A stretch of DNA of 64,000 nucleotides from NCBI RefSeq assembly GCF_001305515.1, contig NZ_LJYW01000001.1:3072668-3136667 (forward strand), read 5' to 3'. The position numbers and the translations under genes are program-made. The notes below the pieces were generated by a model. The model was not told the DNA's origin, searched no databases, and worked only from the letters and a program-made list of their open reading frames with translations. Origin of the DNA: Prosthecodimorpha hirschii (GTDB lineage Bacteria > Pseudomonadota > Alphaproteobacteria > Rhizobiales > Ancalomicrobiaceae). Shown piece by piece: positions 46,616 to 58,277 of the stretch (positions within the stretch are counted from its first letter, which is position 1; every line of letters begins with the position of its first letter).

Positions 46616-49249
46616 ATGGCCAGCGAGCGCTACAATCCCCGCGAAGCGGAACCGAAATGGCAGGCGGCGTGGGACGCCGCCGAAGTGTTCCGCACCCGCA
46701 ACGAAGACCCGCGGCCGCGCTACTACGTGCTTGAGATGTTCCCCTATCCGTCGGGGCGCATCCACATGGGTCATGTGCGCAACTACACGATGGGCGACGT
46801 GGTCGCGCGCTACAAGCGCGCCCGCGGCTTCAACGTGCTGCACCCGATGGGCTGGGATGCCTTCGGCTTGCCGGCCGAGAATGCCGCCATGCAGAACAAG
46901 GTCCACCCGGCCAAGTGGACCTACGAGAATATCGCCACCATGCGGGCGCAGCTGAAGTCGATGGGCCTGTCGCTCGATTGGGCGCGCGAGATCGCGACCT
47001 GCTCGCCGGAATACTACCGGCACCAGCAGAAGATGTTCATCGACTTCTTCAAGGCCGGGCTGGTCTATCGGCGCAAGTCGAAGGTCAATTGGGACCCGGT
47101 CGACATGACCGTGCTGGCCAACGAGCAGGTCGTCGACGGGCGCGGCTGGCGTTCGGGCGCGCTGGTCGAACAGCGCGAGCTGGAGCAGTGGAACTTCCGC
47201 ATCACCGCCTATTCGGAGGAGCTGCTGGCGGCCCTGGACGGGCTCGACCGCTGGCCCGACAAGGTGCGCCTGATGCAGCGCAACTGGATCGGCAAGTCGG
47301 AGGGCGCGCGCGTCCGCTTCGAATTCGCCGCGCCGGCGCCGAACGGCGACCGCACGCTGGAGATCTTCACCACCCGACCCGACACCCTGTTCGGCGCCTC
47401 CTTCATGGCGATCGCGCCGGATCATCCGGTCGCGCGGGCCTGCGGGGCGGCCGATCCGGATCTGGCCGCCTTCCAGGAGAAGTGCCGCCAGATGGGCACC
47501 TCCGTGGCGGTTTTGGAGACGGCCGAGAAGGAAGGCTACGACACCGGCCTGCGGGTCAAGCATCCCTTCCTGCCCGGCGTCGAGCTGAAGGTCTTCGTCG
47601 CCAACTTCATCCTGATGGACTACGGCACCGGCGCCATCTTCGGCTGCCCGGCGCACGACCAGCGCGACCTCGACTTCGCCCGCAAATACGGCCTGTCGGT
47701 CACGCCCGTGGTGCTGCCGCCGGGCGCCGATCCGGCCGTCTTCACGGTCGGCGACATCGCCTATGACGGGGAGGGGACGCTCTACAATTCCGGCTTCCTG
47801 GACGGTCTGTCGATCGAGGCCGCCAAGGATGCGGTCGCCGGCCGGCTGGAGACGACGGAGGTCGACGGCGCCCCGCAGGGCACCCGGCAGGTGAATTTCC
47901 GCCTTCGCGACTGGCTGATCTCGCGTCAGCGCTATTGGGGCTGCCCGATCCCGATGGTCCATTGCGAGGCCTGCGGGGTGGTGCCGGTGCCGGCGGCCGA
48001 GTTGCCCGTGAAACTGCCCGACGACGCCACCTTCGATCGGCCCGGCAACCCGCTCGACCATCATCCGACCTGGAAACACGTCGCCTGTCCGTCCTGCGGC
48101 CGGTCGGCGCGGCGTGAGACCGACACCATGGACACCTTCGTGGATTCGTCCTGGTACTTCGCCCGCTTCACCGATCCGTGGAACGAGACCGCGCCGACCA
48201 CCCGCTCGGCGGTCGATGCCTGGCTGCCGGTCGACCAGTATATCGGCGGCATCGAGCATGCGATCCTGCACCTGCTCTACTCGCGCTTCTTCACCCGCGC
48301 CATGAAGGCGACCGGCCATGCCGGCCTGGACGAGCCCTTCGCGGGCCTGTTCACGCAGGGCATGGTGGTGCACGAGACCTACAAGGGGCCGGAGGGCTGG
48401 GTCTCGCCGGCCGAGATCGAGATCACCGAGATCGACGGCAAGCGGACCGCCCGGATGAAGGATGGCGGCGCGACGGTCGAGATCGGCGGCATCGAAAAGA
48501 TGTCGAAGTCGAAGAAGAACACCGTCGACCCGACCGAGATCATCGGCGGCTGGGGCGCCGATACGGCGCGCTGGTTCATGCTCTCCGACAGTCCGCCGGA
48601 GCGCGACGTGATCTGGACGGAGGCCGGCGCGGAGGGCGCGCATCGCTTCGTCCAGCGCATCTGGCGCATGGTCGGCGACGCGCTGCCCTTCGTCTCCGGC
48701 CCGGCGCCGGCGCGCCCGGCGGAGTTTTCGGCGGCCGCCACGGCTTTGCGCAAGGCGGCCCACAAGGTGCTGGCGGCGGTCGAGGACGACATCGAGAAGC
48801 TCGCCTTCAACCGCGCCGTGGCGCGCATCTACGAACTGGCCAACACGCTGCAGAAGGCCGTGCTGGACGCCAGGGCGGCCGAGGGCGCGGCGGCGGATGC
48901 GGGCCTCGCGGCGGCGCTGCACGAGGCCTTCGACATTCTGGTGCGCATCATCGCGCCGATGATGCCGCATCTGGCCGAAGAGTGCTGGCAGGTCATGGAG
49001 CGCGACGGCCTGCTCGCGACCTCCGACTGGCCGGTTGCCGACCGCGCGCTGATTGTGGACGACACCATCGTGCTGCCGATCCAGATCAATGGTAAGAAGC
49101 GTGCGGAGTTGACGATCGGCCGTGATGCGAGCGAGGCTGAGGTGACCGCGGCGACGCTTGCGCACGAGGCGGTCGTCAAGGCGCTCGACGGCAAGGCGCC
49201 GCGCAAGGTGATCGTCGTGCCGCAAAGGATCGTGAATGTCGTCGCGTGA
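46616..49249 (+). CDS. leuS: Leucyl-tRNA synthetase
   Basis: An 877-residue class I synthetase. The HIGH motif appears as [14 protein letters not shown] and KMSKS as [13 protein letters not shown]; the CP1 editing domain lies between ([13 protein letters not shown], key editing threonines TTRPDT). Zinc-type Cys motifs [10 protein letters not shown] and CPSCGRSAR are present. Start at 46616; the frame is open to 46484 but without conservation. A hairpin (46489-46499 with 46506-46517) sits in the leader, function unknown. The 3' end overlaps lptE by 14 bases. Confidence 0.97.
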   Translation: MASERYNPREAEPKWQAAWDAAEVFRTRNEDPRPRYYVLEMFPYPSGRIHMGHVRNYTMGDVVARYKRARGFNVLHPMGWDAFGLPAENAAMQNKVHPAKWTYENIATMRAQLKSMGLSLDWAREIATCSPEYYRHQQKMFIDFFKAGLVYRRKSKVNWDPVDMTVLANEQVVDGRGWRSGALVEQRELEQWNFRITAYSEELLAALDGLDRWPDKVRLMQRNWIGKSEGARVRFEFAAPAPNGDRTLEIFTTRPDTLFGASFMAIAPDHPVARACGAADPDLAAFQEKCRQMGTSVAVLETAEKEGYDTGLRVKHPFLPGVELKVFVANFILMDYGTGAIFGCPAHDQRDLDFARKYGLSVTPVVLPPGADPAVFTVGDIAYDGEGTLYNSGFLDGLSIEAAKDAVAGRLETTEVDGAPQGTRQVNFRLRDWLISRQRYWGCPIPMVHCEACGVVPVPAAELPVKLPDDATFDRPGNPLDHHPTWKHVACPSCGRSARRETDTMDTFVDSSWYFARFTDPWNETAPTTRSAVDAWLPVDQYIGGIEHAILHLLYSRFFTRAMKATGHAGLDEPFAGLFTQGMVVHETYKGPEGWVSPAEIEITEIDGKRTARMKDGGATVEIGGIEKMSKSKKNTVDPTEIIGGWGADTARWFMLSDSPPERDVIWTEAGAEGAHRFVQRIWRMVGDALPFVSGPAPARPAEFSAAATALRKAAHKVLAAVEDDIEKLAFNRAVARIYELANTLQKAVLDARAAEGAAADAGLAAALHEAFDILVRIIAPMMPHLAEECWQVMERDGLLATSDWPVADRALIVDDTIVLPIQINGKKRAELTIGRDASEAEVTAATLAHEAVVKALDGKAPRKVIVVPQRIVNVVA

Positions 49250-49784
49250 TCCGATCGACCGCCGCCGCGTGCTGACGCGGGCGCTGGGCCTTCTCGGGCT
49301 CGGCGCCGCCGCGCCGCTGCTGGCCGCCTGTTCCAATGTGCGGCCGCTCTACGGCTCGCTCGACGGCACCGGCGGGCCGGCGGCCAAGATGACCCATATC
49401 GATCTGGCGCTGGCCGACAGCCGGGTCAGCCAGCGCGTGCGCAACGAGCTGATCTTCGCCTTCTATGGCGGCGGCGAGCCGGAGAAGCCGGCCTACCGGC
49501 TGAACCTGCGCATCACCGATTCGTCCCTGCCGCTCGGCATCGAGCGGCTGGAGACGACGCCCTCGGCCTATCTGGTCCAGCTCAATGCCAGCTTCGTGCT
49601 GGTCGACATGGCGAGCGACAAGACCATCCTGACCGGCACCAGCTTCGCCAACGTCTCCTACGACTTCTCGCAGCAGCGCTTCGCCAACGTGCGCGCCCAG
49701 CGCGATGCCGAGAACCGCGCCGCCAACCAGATCGCGGTCGACATCCGCACCAAGATCGCGGCCTATTTCGCGACCCACGGCTGA
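49236..49784 (+). CDS. lptE: LPS-assembly lipoprotein LptE
   Basis: A 182-residue lipoprotein that plugs the LptD barrel in the outer membrane. N-terminal [25 protein letters not shown] carries a twin-Arg-like start and lipobox LAAC (Cys32). Alphaproteobacterial LptE sequence follows: [14 protein letters not shown] and [21 protein letters not shown] (key residues [10 protein letters not shown]). The gene sits between leuS and holA, exactly as lptE does in E. coli and Rhizobiales. Confidence 0.93.
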   Translation: MSSRDPIDRRRVLTRALGLLGLGAAAPLLAACSNVRPLYGSLDGTGGPAAKMTHIDLALADSRVSQRVRNELIFAFYGGGEPEKPAYRLNLRITDSSLPLGIERLETTPSAYLVQLNASFVLVDMASDKTILTGTSFANVSYDFSQQRFANVRAQRDAENRAANQIAVDIRTKIAAYFATHG

Positions 49785-49798
49785 CCGGGCGGCCCGGC

Positions 49799-50839
49799 AT
49801 GGTCGCCCTCAAATCCGCCTCCGAGATCGATCTCTTCCTGCGCAAGGCGCCGGCCGGCGCCGCCCTGGTGCTGATCTTCGGCACCGATGACGGGCTCGTC
49901 GCCGAGCGCGGCCGGGCGCTGGTCAAGGCCGCCACCGGCGGGGTCGACGATCCCTTCCTGCTGGTCAAGCTTTCCGGGTCGGATCTCGTCGGTGATGCGG
50001 CGCGGCTGGCCGACGAAGCCTTCACGATGCCCATGTTCGGCGGCCGGCGCGTCGTCTGGCTGCGCGAGCCCGGCCGCGCCAACGTCGCCGGCGCGCTGGA
50101 GCCGCTGTTCGAGGCGGCCGACCTGCCGTCGCTGGTGGTGGTCGAGGCGGGCGACATCAAGAAGGGCACCGGGCTGCGCAAGCTGTTCGAGGAGCATCCG
50201 CGCGCGGTGGCGATCGAGTGCCGCGCCGACGATGCCCAGGCCCTGGAACGGCTGATCGAGGAGGAGCTGAAGCGCGCCGGGCTGACCATCGACCCGGACG
50301 CCCGCGACGCGCTCGAAGCCCAGCTCGGCGCCGACCGGATGGCCTCGCGCGGCGAGGTCGCCAAGCTCTGTCTCTACGCCCATGGCCGCGGCCGGGTCAC
50401 GCTCGACGACGTGGCGGCGATCGTCGGCGACGCCTCGGCCTTCGCGGTCGACGAACTGGTCGACGCGGTCGCCGGCGGTGATCTCGACACGGCCGACATG
50501 GTGCAGTGGAAGCTGGAGAAATCCGGCACGCCCGCCCATGTCGCCGGCCTGATGGTGATCCGCCATTTCCATGCGCTCAGCCGCATGCGCGCCGAGGTCG
50601 ATGCCGGTCAGCGGACCGAGAGCGTCGTGGAAGGCCAGCGCCCGCCGATCTTCTTCAAGCGCCGCCCCGCGACCATCCGGCAGCTCGGCATCTGGACCCA
50701 GTCGCGCATCGACCGCGCGCTCGGCCTGCTCGACCAGGCCATGCTGCAATCCCGCCTGAAACCCCCAGGCCTCGGCAGCGCCGCCCTGTCCGACACCTTC
50801 CTCCAAATCGCCCGCGCCGCCCGCGCCGCGCGCCGCTGA
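49799..50839 (+). CDS. holA: DNA polymerase III delta subunit
   Basis: A 346-residue clamp-loader subunit that opens the beta clamp. Family sequence includes LVLIFGTDDGLVAERGRALV, FTMPMFGGRRVVWLRE, the AAA+ lid (LERLIEEELKRAGLTIDPDA) and the C-terminal collar (IWTQSRIDRALGLLDQAMLQSRL). It follows lptE by 14 bases. After its stop come inverted Rhizobiales-type repeats rather than a simple terminator. Confidence 0.95.
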   Translation: MVALKSASEIDLFLRKAPAGAALVLIFGTDDGLVAERGRALVKAATGGVDDPFLLVKLSGSDLVGDAARLADEAFTMPMFGGRRVVWLREPGRANVAGALEPLFEAADLPSLVVVEAGDIKKGTGLRKLFEEHPRAVAIECRADDAQALERLIEEELKRAGLTIDPDARDALEAQLGADRMASRGEVAKLCLYAHGRGRVTLDDVAAIVGDASAFAVDELVDAVAGGDLDTADMVQWKLEKSGTPAHVAGLMVIRHFHALSRMRAEVDAGQRTESVVEGQRPPIFFKRRPATIRQLGIWTQSRIDRALGLLDQAMLQSRLKPPGLGSAALSDTFLQIARAARAARR

Positions 50840-50920
50840 CGCCGCCAGCCCCAAGCCGGTCCCGATCCCGCAAGCCCCGTCCCCCGATCCCTGTCCCCTG
50901 TCCCCCAATCCCGCGGTCCC

Positions 50921-51103
50921 TTCCCCTTCGCCCCCCAAGGGGGGGAGAAGGTGCCCGAAGGGCGGATGAGGGGGTCGATGCCGCGGTCGACGCCTGAATT
51001 TCCGGTCCCGGACAGACCTCAAACCGCTGATCTTTCAATCGTTTCCAAATCCACCCCTCATCCGCCCTTCGGGCACCTTCTCCCCGGAGGGGCGAAGGGG
51101 AAG
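50921..51103. repeat. Inverted pair of Rhizobiales-type intergenic repeats
   Basis: The left copy (50921-50974) and right copy (51053-51103) are inverted versions of one ~50-bp element with the core GAAGGTGCCCGAAGGGCGGA. Very similar palindromic elements are widespread between genes of Rhizobiales (RIME-like). Each copy can itself form a hairpin; together they make a long stem that could end holA transcription. Confidence 0.85.
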
Positions 51104-51219
51104 GGGCCGGCAGGCCGGGCCGGTGGTGGGATCGAGAGGACAAGGCGGGGGTTCGGACGCGGGCGCTACGACCGCGTCCAAGCGGCCTTGACTCTCCGGT
51201 CCGGCTCTGGAATCCATAG

Positions 51220-51234
51220 GAACATATAGAGAAC
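51220..51234. promoter_or_regulatory. LexA (SOS) operator of imuA-imuB-dnaE2
   Basis: GAACATATAGAGAAC, i.e. GTTC-N7-GTTC on the minus strand, the alphaproteobacterial LexA box, 27 bases before the imuA ATG. Confidence 0.88.
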
Positions 51235-51261
51235 ATATCAGCTGAACAGGATCTCCCCGCC

Positions 51262-52419
51262 ATGGAACCCGCGTTCCCGGCCCGGCCCGACATTGCCGAT
51301 CTGCGCCGCCGGATCGCCGCCCTGGAGGGGCGGCCGGAGGCGGGGATGCGGCTTGATCCTGCGCAGGCTGGGTCGCCGCAGGCGCAGTTCGGGCCGGAGG
51401 AACGCGTACGGGCGGGGGCGCCGCAGGCCGGGTTGGCGTTCGGGTCGGCATCCGGGTCCGCTCAGGCCGGGGATGGGGCCGGAGGGGGAGGGCCTGTGCA
51501 GGCGGCGGCGCTGCAGATCGGGCCGGCTGTGGGATCGGGGACCGGGCCGGATCGGGCCGGGCGCGGGGCGGGAGATGCCGACCCGGGCGGCGCTGAGGCC
51601 GAAGGGACGAGGCGGCCTGCAGAGGCGCGGCCGTCGCCGTCCGGGCCGCGACCGGCATCGCCGGCCGGGAGCGCGGCCGCGCGGTTGGCGCTGCCCTTCG
51701 AGGTGCCGGGGCTCGACCGGCTGTTCCGGGCCGGCGGGCTGCCGCTCGGGGCCTTGCACGAACTGACGGCGCAAGAGACGCGCGAGACCGGCGCGCTGGC
51801 CGGCTTCGCGGCGGCGCTGGCGGCCCGTCAGGCGGCGTTCCGGGCCGGCATGGTGGTCTGGGCGGCCGATCGGCAGAGCCCGCGCGAGGGTGGCCGGCTG
51901 CATGCGCCCGGGCTGCATGCGCTCGGGCTCGATCCGGGGCGGGGGCTGTTCGTCGATGCGGCCGATCCGGCCGATGTGCTCTGGGTGCTGGAGGAGGCGC
52001 TGGCGGCGCGCGGGGTCGCGGCCGTTCTCGGCGAGATCCGCGGCAATCCGCGCGCGCTCGACCTGACCGCGACGCGCCGTCTGGCGCTCAGGGCGCGCGA
52101 CCGGCCGGTGCTCGGCCTGATCCTGCGCGTCGACGCGGCCGCGGAAGCGAGCGCGGCCGCGACCCGCTGGTCGGTCGCGAGCGGTCCGGCCGGCACGCTC
52201 GGCGGCTTCACGGAGGGCGTCGGCCGGCCGGTCTGGCGCCTCGACCTGACCAAGAATCGCGAAGGCCATCTCGGCCGCTTCGAACTGGAATGGGACCATC
52301 ATGACCGCCGCTTCGCCCGTCCCGCGCCGCATCCTGTCGCTCGTCCTGACCCGGCTGCCGACCGACCGGCTGATTCGCGCCGAACGGGGCAGGTCGTGGC
52401 GTTCGGCCGCGCCTCGTGA
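51262..52419 (+). CDS. imuA: ImuA, SOS mutasome accessory protein
   Basis: A 385-residue RecA-like accessory protein (ImuA' type), needed with ImuB and DnaE2 for damage-induced mutagenesis. The short N-terminus DLRRRIAALEG is followed by about 110 residues rich in Gly, Ala and Pro (residues 25-135) that ordinary ImuA lacks; then the conserved core LPFEVPGLDRLFRAGGLPLGALHELT and [12 protein letters not shown]. Its last 39 codons overlap the first codons of imuB in another frame. Preceded by a LexA box. Confidence 0.9.
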   Translation: MEPAFPARPDIADLRRRIAALEGRPEAGMRLDPAQAGSPQAQFGPEERVRAGAPQAGLAFGSASGSAQAGDGAGGGGPVQAAALQIGPAVGSGTGPDRAGRGAGDADPGGAEAEGTRRPAEARPSPSGPRPASPAGSAAARLALPFEVPGLDRLFRAGGLPLGALHELTAQETRETGALAGFAAALAARQAAFRAGMVVWAADRQSPREGGRLHAPGLHALGLDPGRGLFVDAADPADVLWVLEEALAARGVAAVLGEIRGNPRALDLTATRRLALRARDRPVLGLILRVDAAAEASAAATRWSVASGPAGTLGGFTEGVGRPVWRLDLTKNREGHLGRFELEWDHHDRRFARPAPHPVARPDPAADRPADSRRTGQVVAFGRAS

Positions 52420-54781
52420 GCCGGCCGCCGCGCCGGTCCCGCCCCCGGCTTCGGATCTGGCCGCCGATTGCGGCACAGCCGGCGGGAGCGGCTCCGCCGC
52501 CGGTTGCGGCGCCGCCGCCAAGAGCGGCACAGCCGCCAAGATGGCGGGCGCGCCGCCCCGTCAGGAGGATGGGCATCTGATCGAGACCGCCGATGCGGTC
52601 GCCTCCGGGGCGACGCGGCTTGCCCGCCGGATCGGCCAGGCGACCTGGATGCCGCCGGCTCCCGCCGGGCGCGCGGCGCGGCCCGATCCGGCCCGTCCGC
52701 CGGTGGCGGTGGTCGGCCGGCAGGGCAGCGCGCTGCGGCTCGTCGCCGTCGACGAGGTCGCCGAGGCGCGCGGGCTCGCCGCCGGGCTCGGGCTGGCCGA
52801 TGCCCGCGCGATGGTGCCGGATCTGATGGTCGCCGAGGCCGACCCGCCGGGCGACCAGGCGCTCCTGGAGCGGATCGCCGACTGGTGCGACCGCTACACC
52901 CCGCTCGTCGCGCTCGATCCGGCCGCCTTCGGCATGGCCGGCCCGGACGGGCTCTTCCTGGAGATCGGCGGCTCGGCGCATCTCTTCGGCGGCGAGGCGG
53001 CGCTCGCGGCCGATCTGGCTGCAAGGCTCGCCGCGCAGGGCTTCGCCGTCCGCATCGGCATTGCGGCCCAGGCGGGGGCGGCCTGGGCGGTGGCGCGCTT
53101 CGGCGGGGCGCCCATCCGCATCCTGGCGCCCGGCACGGAAGTCGCGGCGCTGGCACCCCTGCCGCTCGCCGCCCTGCGCCTGCCGCCCGCGACCGTGGCG
53201 GCGCTCGACCGGCTCGGTCTGAAGACCGTCGGGGCGGTCGCCGACCTGCCGCGCGCGCCGCTCGCCCGCCGCTTCGGGATCGATCTGGTGCGCCGCTTCG
53301 ACCAGGCCTTCGGCCGCGCCGACGAGCCGATCGTGCCGCGCCGGCCGGTGCCGGCGCTGACCGCCGAGCGCCGTTTCGCCGAACCGATCCTGGCCGTCGA
53401 CGACGTGGCGCGGGTGATCCGTTCGCTCGCCGGCCATCTGGCCGCTCCGCTGGAGGCGCGCCAGGAGGGGGCGCGGGCTTTGGAACTGGCGCTGTTCCGG
53501 GTCGACGGCCAGGTCACCCGGCTGGGCGTCGGGGCGAGCCGGCCGTTGCGCGATCCCGCGCTGGTGCTCGGCCTGTTCGCCGAGAAGCTGAAGCGGATGG
53601 GCGAGACGATCGATTTCGGCTTCGGCATCGAGACGGTGCGGCTCGCCGTGACGGCCTCCGACCGGGACGATCCGGCCCAGATCGACCTCGCCGGCAGCGC
53701 CGAGGCCTCGGCCGATCTCGCCCATCTGGTCGACCGGCTCGGCGCCCGGCTCGGGCTCGGCCGGGTGCGCCGGGCCGTGCCGGAGGAGACCCATATTCCG
53801 GAGGCCGCCGCCGCGCTGGTCCCGGCGGCTGCGATCGGCGCGGAGGCCGATGCGGCCTGGACGGCGGAAGCGCGCCCGGAGGCCGAGGAGGCGGTCGACC
53901 GGCCGCTGCGCCTGTTCGAGCGGCCGGAGCCGATCGAGGCGGTCGCCGCCGTACCGGAGGGTCCGCCGATCCGCTTCCGTTGGCGCCGGGCCACCTACGA
54001 CATCACCCGCTACGAGGGCCCCGAGCGCATCGCCGCCGAATGGTGGCGCCTGCCGCTGGCGCAAGCGGCTGCCGGCCCGGACGAGGCGCCGGCCGGTCCG
54101 GAGGGCGTTGCCGCCCCGGAGGCCGCCGCCTCGGCCGGCGCGTCGGCAGAGGCCAATTCCGGTGCTCCGTCGGGCGGCGCCAGGCCTTGGCTCGGCGCCT
54201 CCGGACAGGCCACTGCCGCGCCCCCGGCCGGTGTCGCCCATCCGGCCGCCGCCCCGCCGGGTGCGGGCCAACCGGGTGCGGGCCAACCGGGTGTCGGGCC
54301 GCGCCAGCGGGTGCCGTCGCGCACCTCGGGCGAACTCCATGCCGCCGAGCGCCTCGTCCCCCGCGGCGACCCCCGCTCGACCGATCGCCCCGTGCCCCGT
54401 GGCGATGCGGGCGCGGTGGATCGACCCGTGCTGCGTGGCGATACGGGTCCGGTAGATCGTGCGGTCACGCGCGCGGATGGGCCTCCGCGCGATCGCCCCG
54501 CGTCGTCGCCCGAAGGGCATGCCGCGGCTGGGGGGCGATCACCGGAGCCGCCGCGGGGTTATGGGGTGGCGGCCGCCGCCGCGGGGGCCGGTCCGAACGG
54601 CCGAAACCAAGAACAATCCATGAACATACCTGAGGCCCTGCCGCCCGGCACACCCGGGCTGACGCGCGACTATTTCCGCGTCGAGGACCGGTCCGGCCGG
54701 CGCTTCTGGGTCTTCCGGGAGGGTCTCTACGAACGCGAGACGGCGCGGCCGCGCTGGTATCTGCAGGGTCTGTTCGCATGA
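52301..54781 (+). CDS. imuB: ImuB, inactive Y-family polymerase-like protein
   Basis: An 826-residue hub of the mutasome. It has the Y-family fold ([52 protein letters not shown], key residues LDP) but the catalytic Asp-Glu of true polymerases is Asp-Pro here and the N-terminal metal Asp is missing, as in all ImuB. A clamp-binding-like [10 protein letters not shown] lies near residue 535. Residues about 590-780 are low-complexity and include 15-bp and 36-bp tandem repeats. Its ATG lies inside imuA; its stop overlaps dnaE2. Confidence 0.92.
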   Translation: MTAASPVPRRILSLVLTRLPTDRLIRAERGRSWRSAAPREPAAAPVPPPASDLAADCGTAGGSGSAAGCGAAAKSGTAAKMAGAPPRQEDGHLIETADAVASGATRLARRIGQATWMPPAPAGRAARPDPARPPVAVVGRQGSALRLVAVDEVAEARGLAAGLGLADARAMVPDLMVAEADPPGDQALLERIADWCDRYTPLVALDPAAFGMAGPDGLFLEIGGSAHLFGGEAALAADLAARLAAQGFAVRIGIAAQAGAAWAVARFGGAPIRILAPGTEVAALAPLPLAALRLPPATVAALDRLGLKTVGAVADLPRAPLARRFGIDLVRRFDQAFGRADEPIVPRRPVPALTAERRFAEPILAVDDVARVIRSLAGHLAAPLEARQEGARALELALFRVDGQVTRLGVGASRPLRDPALVLGLFAEKLKRMGETIDFGFGIETVRLAVTASDRDDPAQIDLAGSAEASADLAHLVDRLGARLGLGRVRRAVPEETHIPEAAAALVPAAAIGAEADAAWTAEARPEAEEAVDRPLRLFERPEPIEAVAAVPEGPPIRFRWRRATYDITRYEGPERIAAEWWRLPLAQAAAGPDEAPAGPEGVAAPEAAASAGASAEANSGAPSGGARPWLGASGQATAAPPAGVAHPAAAPPGAGQPGAGQPGVGPRQRVPSRTSGELHAAERLVPRGDPRSTDRPVPRGDAGAVDRPVLRGDTGPVDRAVTRADGPPRDRPASSPEGHAAAGGRSPEPPRGYGVAAAAAGAGPNGRNQEQSMNIPEALPPGTPGLTRDYFRVEDRSGRRFWVFREGLYERETARPRWYLQGLFA
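54257..54300 (+). repeat. 15-bp tandem repeat within imuB
   Basis: CCGGGTGCGGGCCAA twice (54257-54271, 54272-54286) and a third, diverged copy to 54300, encoding PGAGQ units. Just downstream (about 54343-54486) four degenerate 12-residue repeats of the form R-x-V-x-R-G-D-x-x-x-x-D follow. Confidence 0.85.
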
Positions 54782-57700
54782 CGACGCGGTCGAGTCCGAC
54801 CGGACCGGCAGGGCCGGCCTATGCCGAGCTGGCGGTCGCGACCAACTTCTCCTTCCTGCGCGGGGCGAGCCATCCGGAGGAGATGGCGGTCGCGGCGGCG
54901 ACGCTCGGGCTCGCCGGCTTCGCGGTCGCCGACCGCAATTCGCTCGCCGGCGTGGTGCGCGCCCATATGGCCGCCCAGGAGACCGGCACGCCGTTCCGCG
55001 TCGGCTGTCGCCTGGTCTTCGGGGAGGGCTTGATCGATGGCGAACAGGCGGGCGGCGGCGACCGGCCGGGGCGGGGCGGGCGTGGGAGCGCGATCCTGGC
55101 CGCTTCCGACCGGTCGGCCGGGACGCCCGACATCCTGGCCTGGCCGACCGACCGGGCCGCCTATGGCCGGCTCTGCCGCCTGCTCACCCTCGGCAACCGG
55201 CGCGCGCCGAAGGGACAGTGCCATCTGACCCTCGACGATCTGCTCGCCTGGGGCGAGGGCCTGATCCTCGCTCCCGTCGCCGGCCGCCGGCTGGCCGGGC
55301 CGGAGGGCCGCGCCCTGGCCGCCACGCTCGATGCGCTGCGGGCGGCGTTCGGCCGCGAGCGCGTCCGCCTCGCCGTCGCGCTCCAGTATGGCGCCGGCGA
55401 TCGCCGCCGCCTCGCCGCCGCCATGGCGATCGGCCGGGAGGCCGGCATCCGGCTGCTGGCGATCGGCGACGTGACCCAGCATGTCCCGGAGCGCCGGCCG
55501 CTTGCCGACGTGCTCACCTGCATCCGCGAGCATGTCGATCTGGCCACGGCCGGCCGCCGCCTCGCCGTCAATGCCGAGCGCCACCTGAAGGATGCGGCCG
55601 CCATGGCGCGGCTGTTCCGCGACTGCCCGCAGGCCGTGGCCGAGACCGCCGCGGTGTTCGAGCAGTTGAGATTCTCGTTGAGCGAACTGCGCTACGAATA
55701 TCCGGAGGAGCCGACCGGCGGCGATGCCAGCCCGCAGGAGGCGCTGGTCCGCCTGACCCGCGAGGGCGCCGCCCAGCGCTATCCGCAGGGCATTCCCGAG
55801 AAGGTCGCCCGCGCCATCGAGCATGAATTCGGCATCATCGCCACGCTCGGCTATGCGCCCTATTTCCTCACCGTCCACGACATCGTCCGCTTCGCCCGCA
55901 GCCGCGGCATCCTCGCCCAGGGGCGCGGCTCGGCGGCCAATTCGGCGGTCTGCTTCTGCCTCGGCATCACCGAGGTCGATCCCGACCGCGCCGACCTGCT
56001 GTTCGAGCGCTTCGTCAGCCCGGAGCGGCGCGAACCGCCCGACATCGACGTGGATTTCGAGCACGAGCGGCGCGAGGAGGTGATCCAGTATATCTATGCC
56101 AAATACGGTCGCGAGCGCGCCGGGCTGGCCGCCACGGTGATCTCCTACCGGGCGCGCTCGGCCGTGCGCGAGGTCGGCAAGGCCTTCGGGCTGTCCGAGG
56201 ATGCCGTCGACAAGCTCGCCGGCACCATCTGGGGCTGGTCGTCGAAACCGGTCGAGGCCGGCGAGGTCGCCCGCGTCGGGCTCGATCCGGCCGACACCAC
56301 CATCGCCAACATCCGCGCGATCACGGCCGAGATCTCGGGCTTCCCGCGCCATCTGTCGCAGCATGTCGGCGGCTTCGTCATCACCCGCGGCCGGCTCGAC
56401 GAGGTCGTGCCGATCCAGAATGCCGCCATGGAGGATCGCACCGTCATCGAATGGGACAAGGACGATCTCGACGCCCTCGGCATCCTCAAGATCGACATCC
56501 TGGCGCTCGGCATGCTGACCTGCATCGGCAAGGCCTTCGAGCTGGTCCGCCGCCATTACGGCCGCCCGCTCACGATCGCCGGCATCCCGGCCGAGGATCC
56601 GGAGACCTATGCGATGATCCAGCGCGCCGACACGATCGGCGTGTTCCAGATCGAGAGCCGCGCGCAGATGACCATGCTGCCGCGGCTGAAGCCCGCGACC
56701 TTCTACGACCTGGTCATCGAGGTCGCCATCGTGCGGCCCGGGCCGATCCAGGGCGACATGGTGCATCCGTATCTGCGCCGGCGTCAGAAGTTGGAGCCCG
56801 TTCGTTATCCGTCTAAGGATCTCGAAAAGGTGCTCGGCAAGACGCTCGGCGTGCCCCTGTTCCAGGAGCAGGCGATGCAGATCGCCATCGTGGCGGCCGG
56901 CTTCACGCCTGCCGAGGCCGACAAGCTGCGCCGCGCCATGGCGACCTTCCGGCGGGTCGGCACGATCGGGTCGTTCCAGCAGAAGATGATCGAGGGCATG
57001 GCCGCCCGCGGCTACGATCGGGCTTTCGCCGAACGCTGCTTCCGCCAGATCGAGGGCTTCGGCGAATATGGCTTCCCGGAGAGCCATGCGGCCAGCTTCG
57101 CGCTCTTGGTCTATGCCTCGGCCTGGCTCAAATGCCACTATCCGGATGCCTTCGCGGCGGCGCTGCTCAACGCCCAGCCGATGGGCTTCTACGCCCCGGC
57201 CCAGATCGTGCGCGACGCCCGCGAGCACGGCGTCGAGGTGCGGCCGGTCGACGTCAACCTGTCCGACTGGGACAACAAGCTGGAACGTGGGCCGCATGCC
57301 GCCGAGCGGCTGCATGCGCGCCACGCCGCCATGGTCGATCACATCTGGTCGACCCATGCGCTCCGGCTCGGCTTCCGGCAGGTGAAGGGTCTCGCCGAGG
57401 CCGACATGCGCCGGCTGGTCGAGCGGCGCGGCCGGGGCTACGATTCGGTGCGCGATCTCTGGCTGCGCACCGGGCTCGATCGCGCGGCCCTGGAGCGGCT
57501 GGCCGATGCCGACGCGTTCCGCTCGCTCGGGCTCGACCGGCGCATCGCGCTCTGGGCCGCCCGCGGCCTGCAGGCCGGCGGCGAGGCGGCGCGCCTGCCG
57601 CTGTTCGATGCCGTCGCGACCCCGGCGCGCGAGCGCGAGCCCGATGTCGCCCTGCCGCCGATGCCGCCCGGCGAGCAGGTGGTCAACGACTACCGCTTCC

Positions 57701-58254
57701 TGTCGCTCTCCCTGAAGGCCCATCCGCTCAGCTTCCTGCGCCAGCGGCTCGACGCGCTGCGCGTCACTCGCGCCGACCGGCTAGACGCCGCGCACAACGG
57801 CACACGGCTGCGCGTCGCCGGGCTGGTCCTGGTGCGCCAGCGGCCCGGCTCGGCCAAGGGGGTGATCTTCATGACGCTCGAGGACGAGGCCGGCGTCGCC
57901 AATGTGATCGTCTGGCCGAAGGTCTTCGAGACCGACCGTCCGACCGTGCTCGGCGCCCGGCTCATCGCCGTCGACGGCCGGCTGCAGAGCCAATCCGGCG
58001 TCATCCACATCGTCGCCGAACGGCTCCTCGACCTGACGCCGCTGCTCGGTCTGCTGTCCGCCGATGCCGGCGACCTGGAGGCGCTCGCCAATGCCGACGA
58101 GGTCAAGCGGCCGCAGGCCGACATGCGCGAGAAGATCAAGCCGGCCAGCCGCCTGCAGCGCCTGGTCGCCGAGGTGCCGGCCCTGAAGGAGGATTTCGCC
58201 GCCCTGGCCGATGCCACCCGCAAGGTGATGCCCAAGGGGCGAAACTTCCAGTGA
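54778..58254 (+). CDS. dnaE2: Error-prone DNA polymerase DnaE2 (ImuC)
   Basis: A 1158-residue C-family polymerase that copies damaged DNA in the SOS response. The PHP domain begins [21 protein letters not shown]; the palm has [17 protein letters not shown] and the metal motif [19 protein letters not shown] (Asp-Ile-Asp); [18 protein letters not shown] and [10 protein letters not shown] follow; the OB fold lies near the end ([24 protein letters not shown], key residues [11 protein letters not shown]). ATG overlaps the imuB stop by four bases. Convergent with the vWA gene, 23 bases away. Confidence 0.96.
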   Translation: MTTRSSPTGPAGPAYAELAVATNFSFLRGASHPEEMAVAAATLGLAGFAVADRNSLAGVVRAHMAAQETGTPFRVGCRLVFGEGLIDGEQAGGGDRPGRGGRGSAILAASDRSAGTPDILAWPTDRAAYGRLCRLLTLGNRRAPKGQCHLTLDDLLAWGEGLILAPVAGRRLAGPEGRALAATLDALRAAFGRERVRLAVALQYGAGDRRRLAAAMAIGREAGIRLLAIGDVTQHVPERRPLADVLTCIREHVDLATAGRRLAVNAERHLKDAAAMARLFRDCPQAVAETAAVFEQLRFSLSELRYEYPEEPTGGDASPQEALVRLTREGAAQRYPQGIPEKVARAIEHEFGIIATLGYAPYFLTVHDIVRFARSRGILAQGRGSAANSAVCFCLGITEVDPDRADLLFERFVSPERREPPDIDVDFEHERREEVIQYIYAKYGRERAGLAATVISYRARSAVREVGKAFGLSEDAVDKLAGTIWGWSSKPVEAGEVARVGLDPADTTIANIRAITAEISGFPRHLSQHVGGFVITRGRLDEVVPIQNAAMEDRTVIEWDKDDLDALGILKIDILALGMLTCIGKAFELVRRHYGRPLTIAGIPAEDPETYAMIQRADTIGVFQIESRAQMTMLPRLKPATFYDLVIEVAIVRPGPIQGDMVHPYLRRRQKLEPVRYPSKDLEKVLGKTLGVPLFQEQAMQIAIVAAGFTPAEADKLRRAMATFRRVGTIGSFQQKMIEGMAARGYDRAFAERCFRQIEGFGEYGFPESHAASFALLVYASAWLKCHYPDAFAAALLNAQPMGFYAPAQIVRDAREHGVEVRPVDVNLSDWDNKLERGPHAAERLHARHAAMVDHIWSTHALRLGFRQVKGLAEADMRRLVERRGRGYDSVRDLWLRTGLDRAALERLADADAFRSLGLDRRIALWAARGLQAGGEAARLPLFDAVATPAREREPDVALPPMPPGEQVVNDYRFLSLSLKAHPLSFLRQRLDALRVTRADRLDAAHNGTRLRVAGLVLVRQRPGSAKGVIFMTLEDEAGVANVIVWPKVFETDRPTVLGARLIAVDGRLQSQSGVIHIVAERLLDLTPLLGLLSADAGDLEALANADEVKRPQADMREKIKPASRLQRLVAEVPALKEDFAALADATRKVMPKGRNFQ

Positions 58255-58277
58255 CGGGGGCTTCCGGGCCCGGGCCG

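Larger units (their letters stand above)
50840..51261. other. Intergenic region between holA and imuA
   Basis: 422 bases containing an inverted pair of ~50-bp repeat elements (50921-50974 and 51053-51103) and the LexA box at 51220-51234. No coding sequence is supported. Confidence 0.8.

Noticed and set aside
46493..49336. Very long open frame antisense to leuS (about 947 codons)
   Set aside because: It mirrors leuS codon structure in GC-rich DNA, is Arg/His/Asp-rich and resembles no protein.
54727..57723. Very long open frame antisense to dnaE2 (about 998 codons)
   Set aside because: Same shadow effect; dnaE2 on the plus strand has every family motif.
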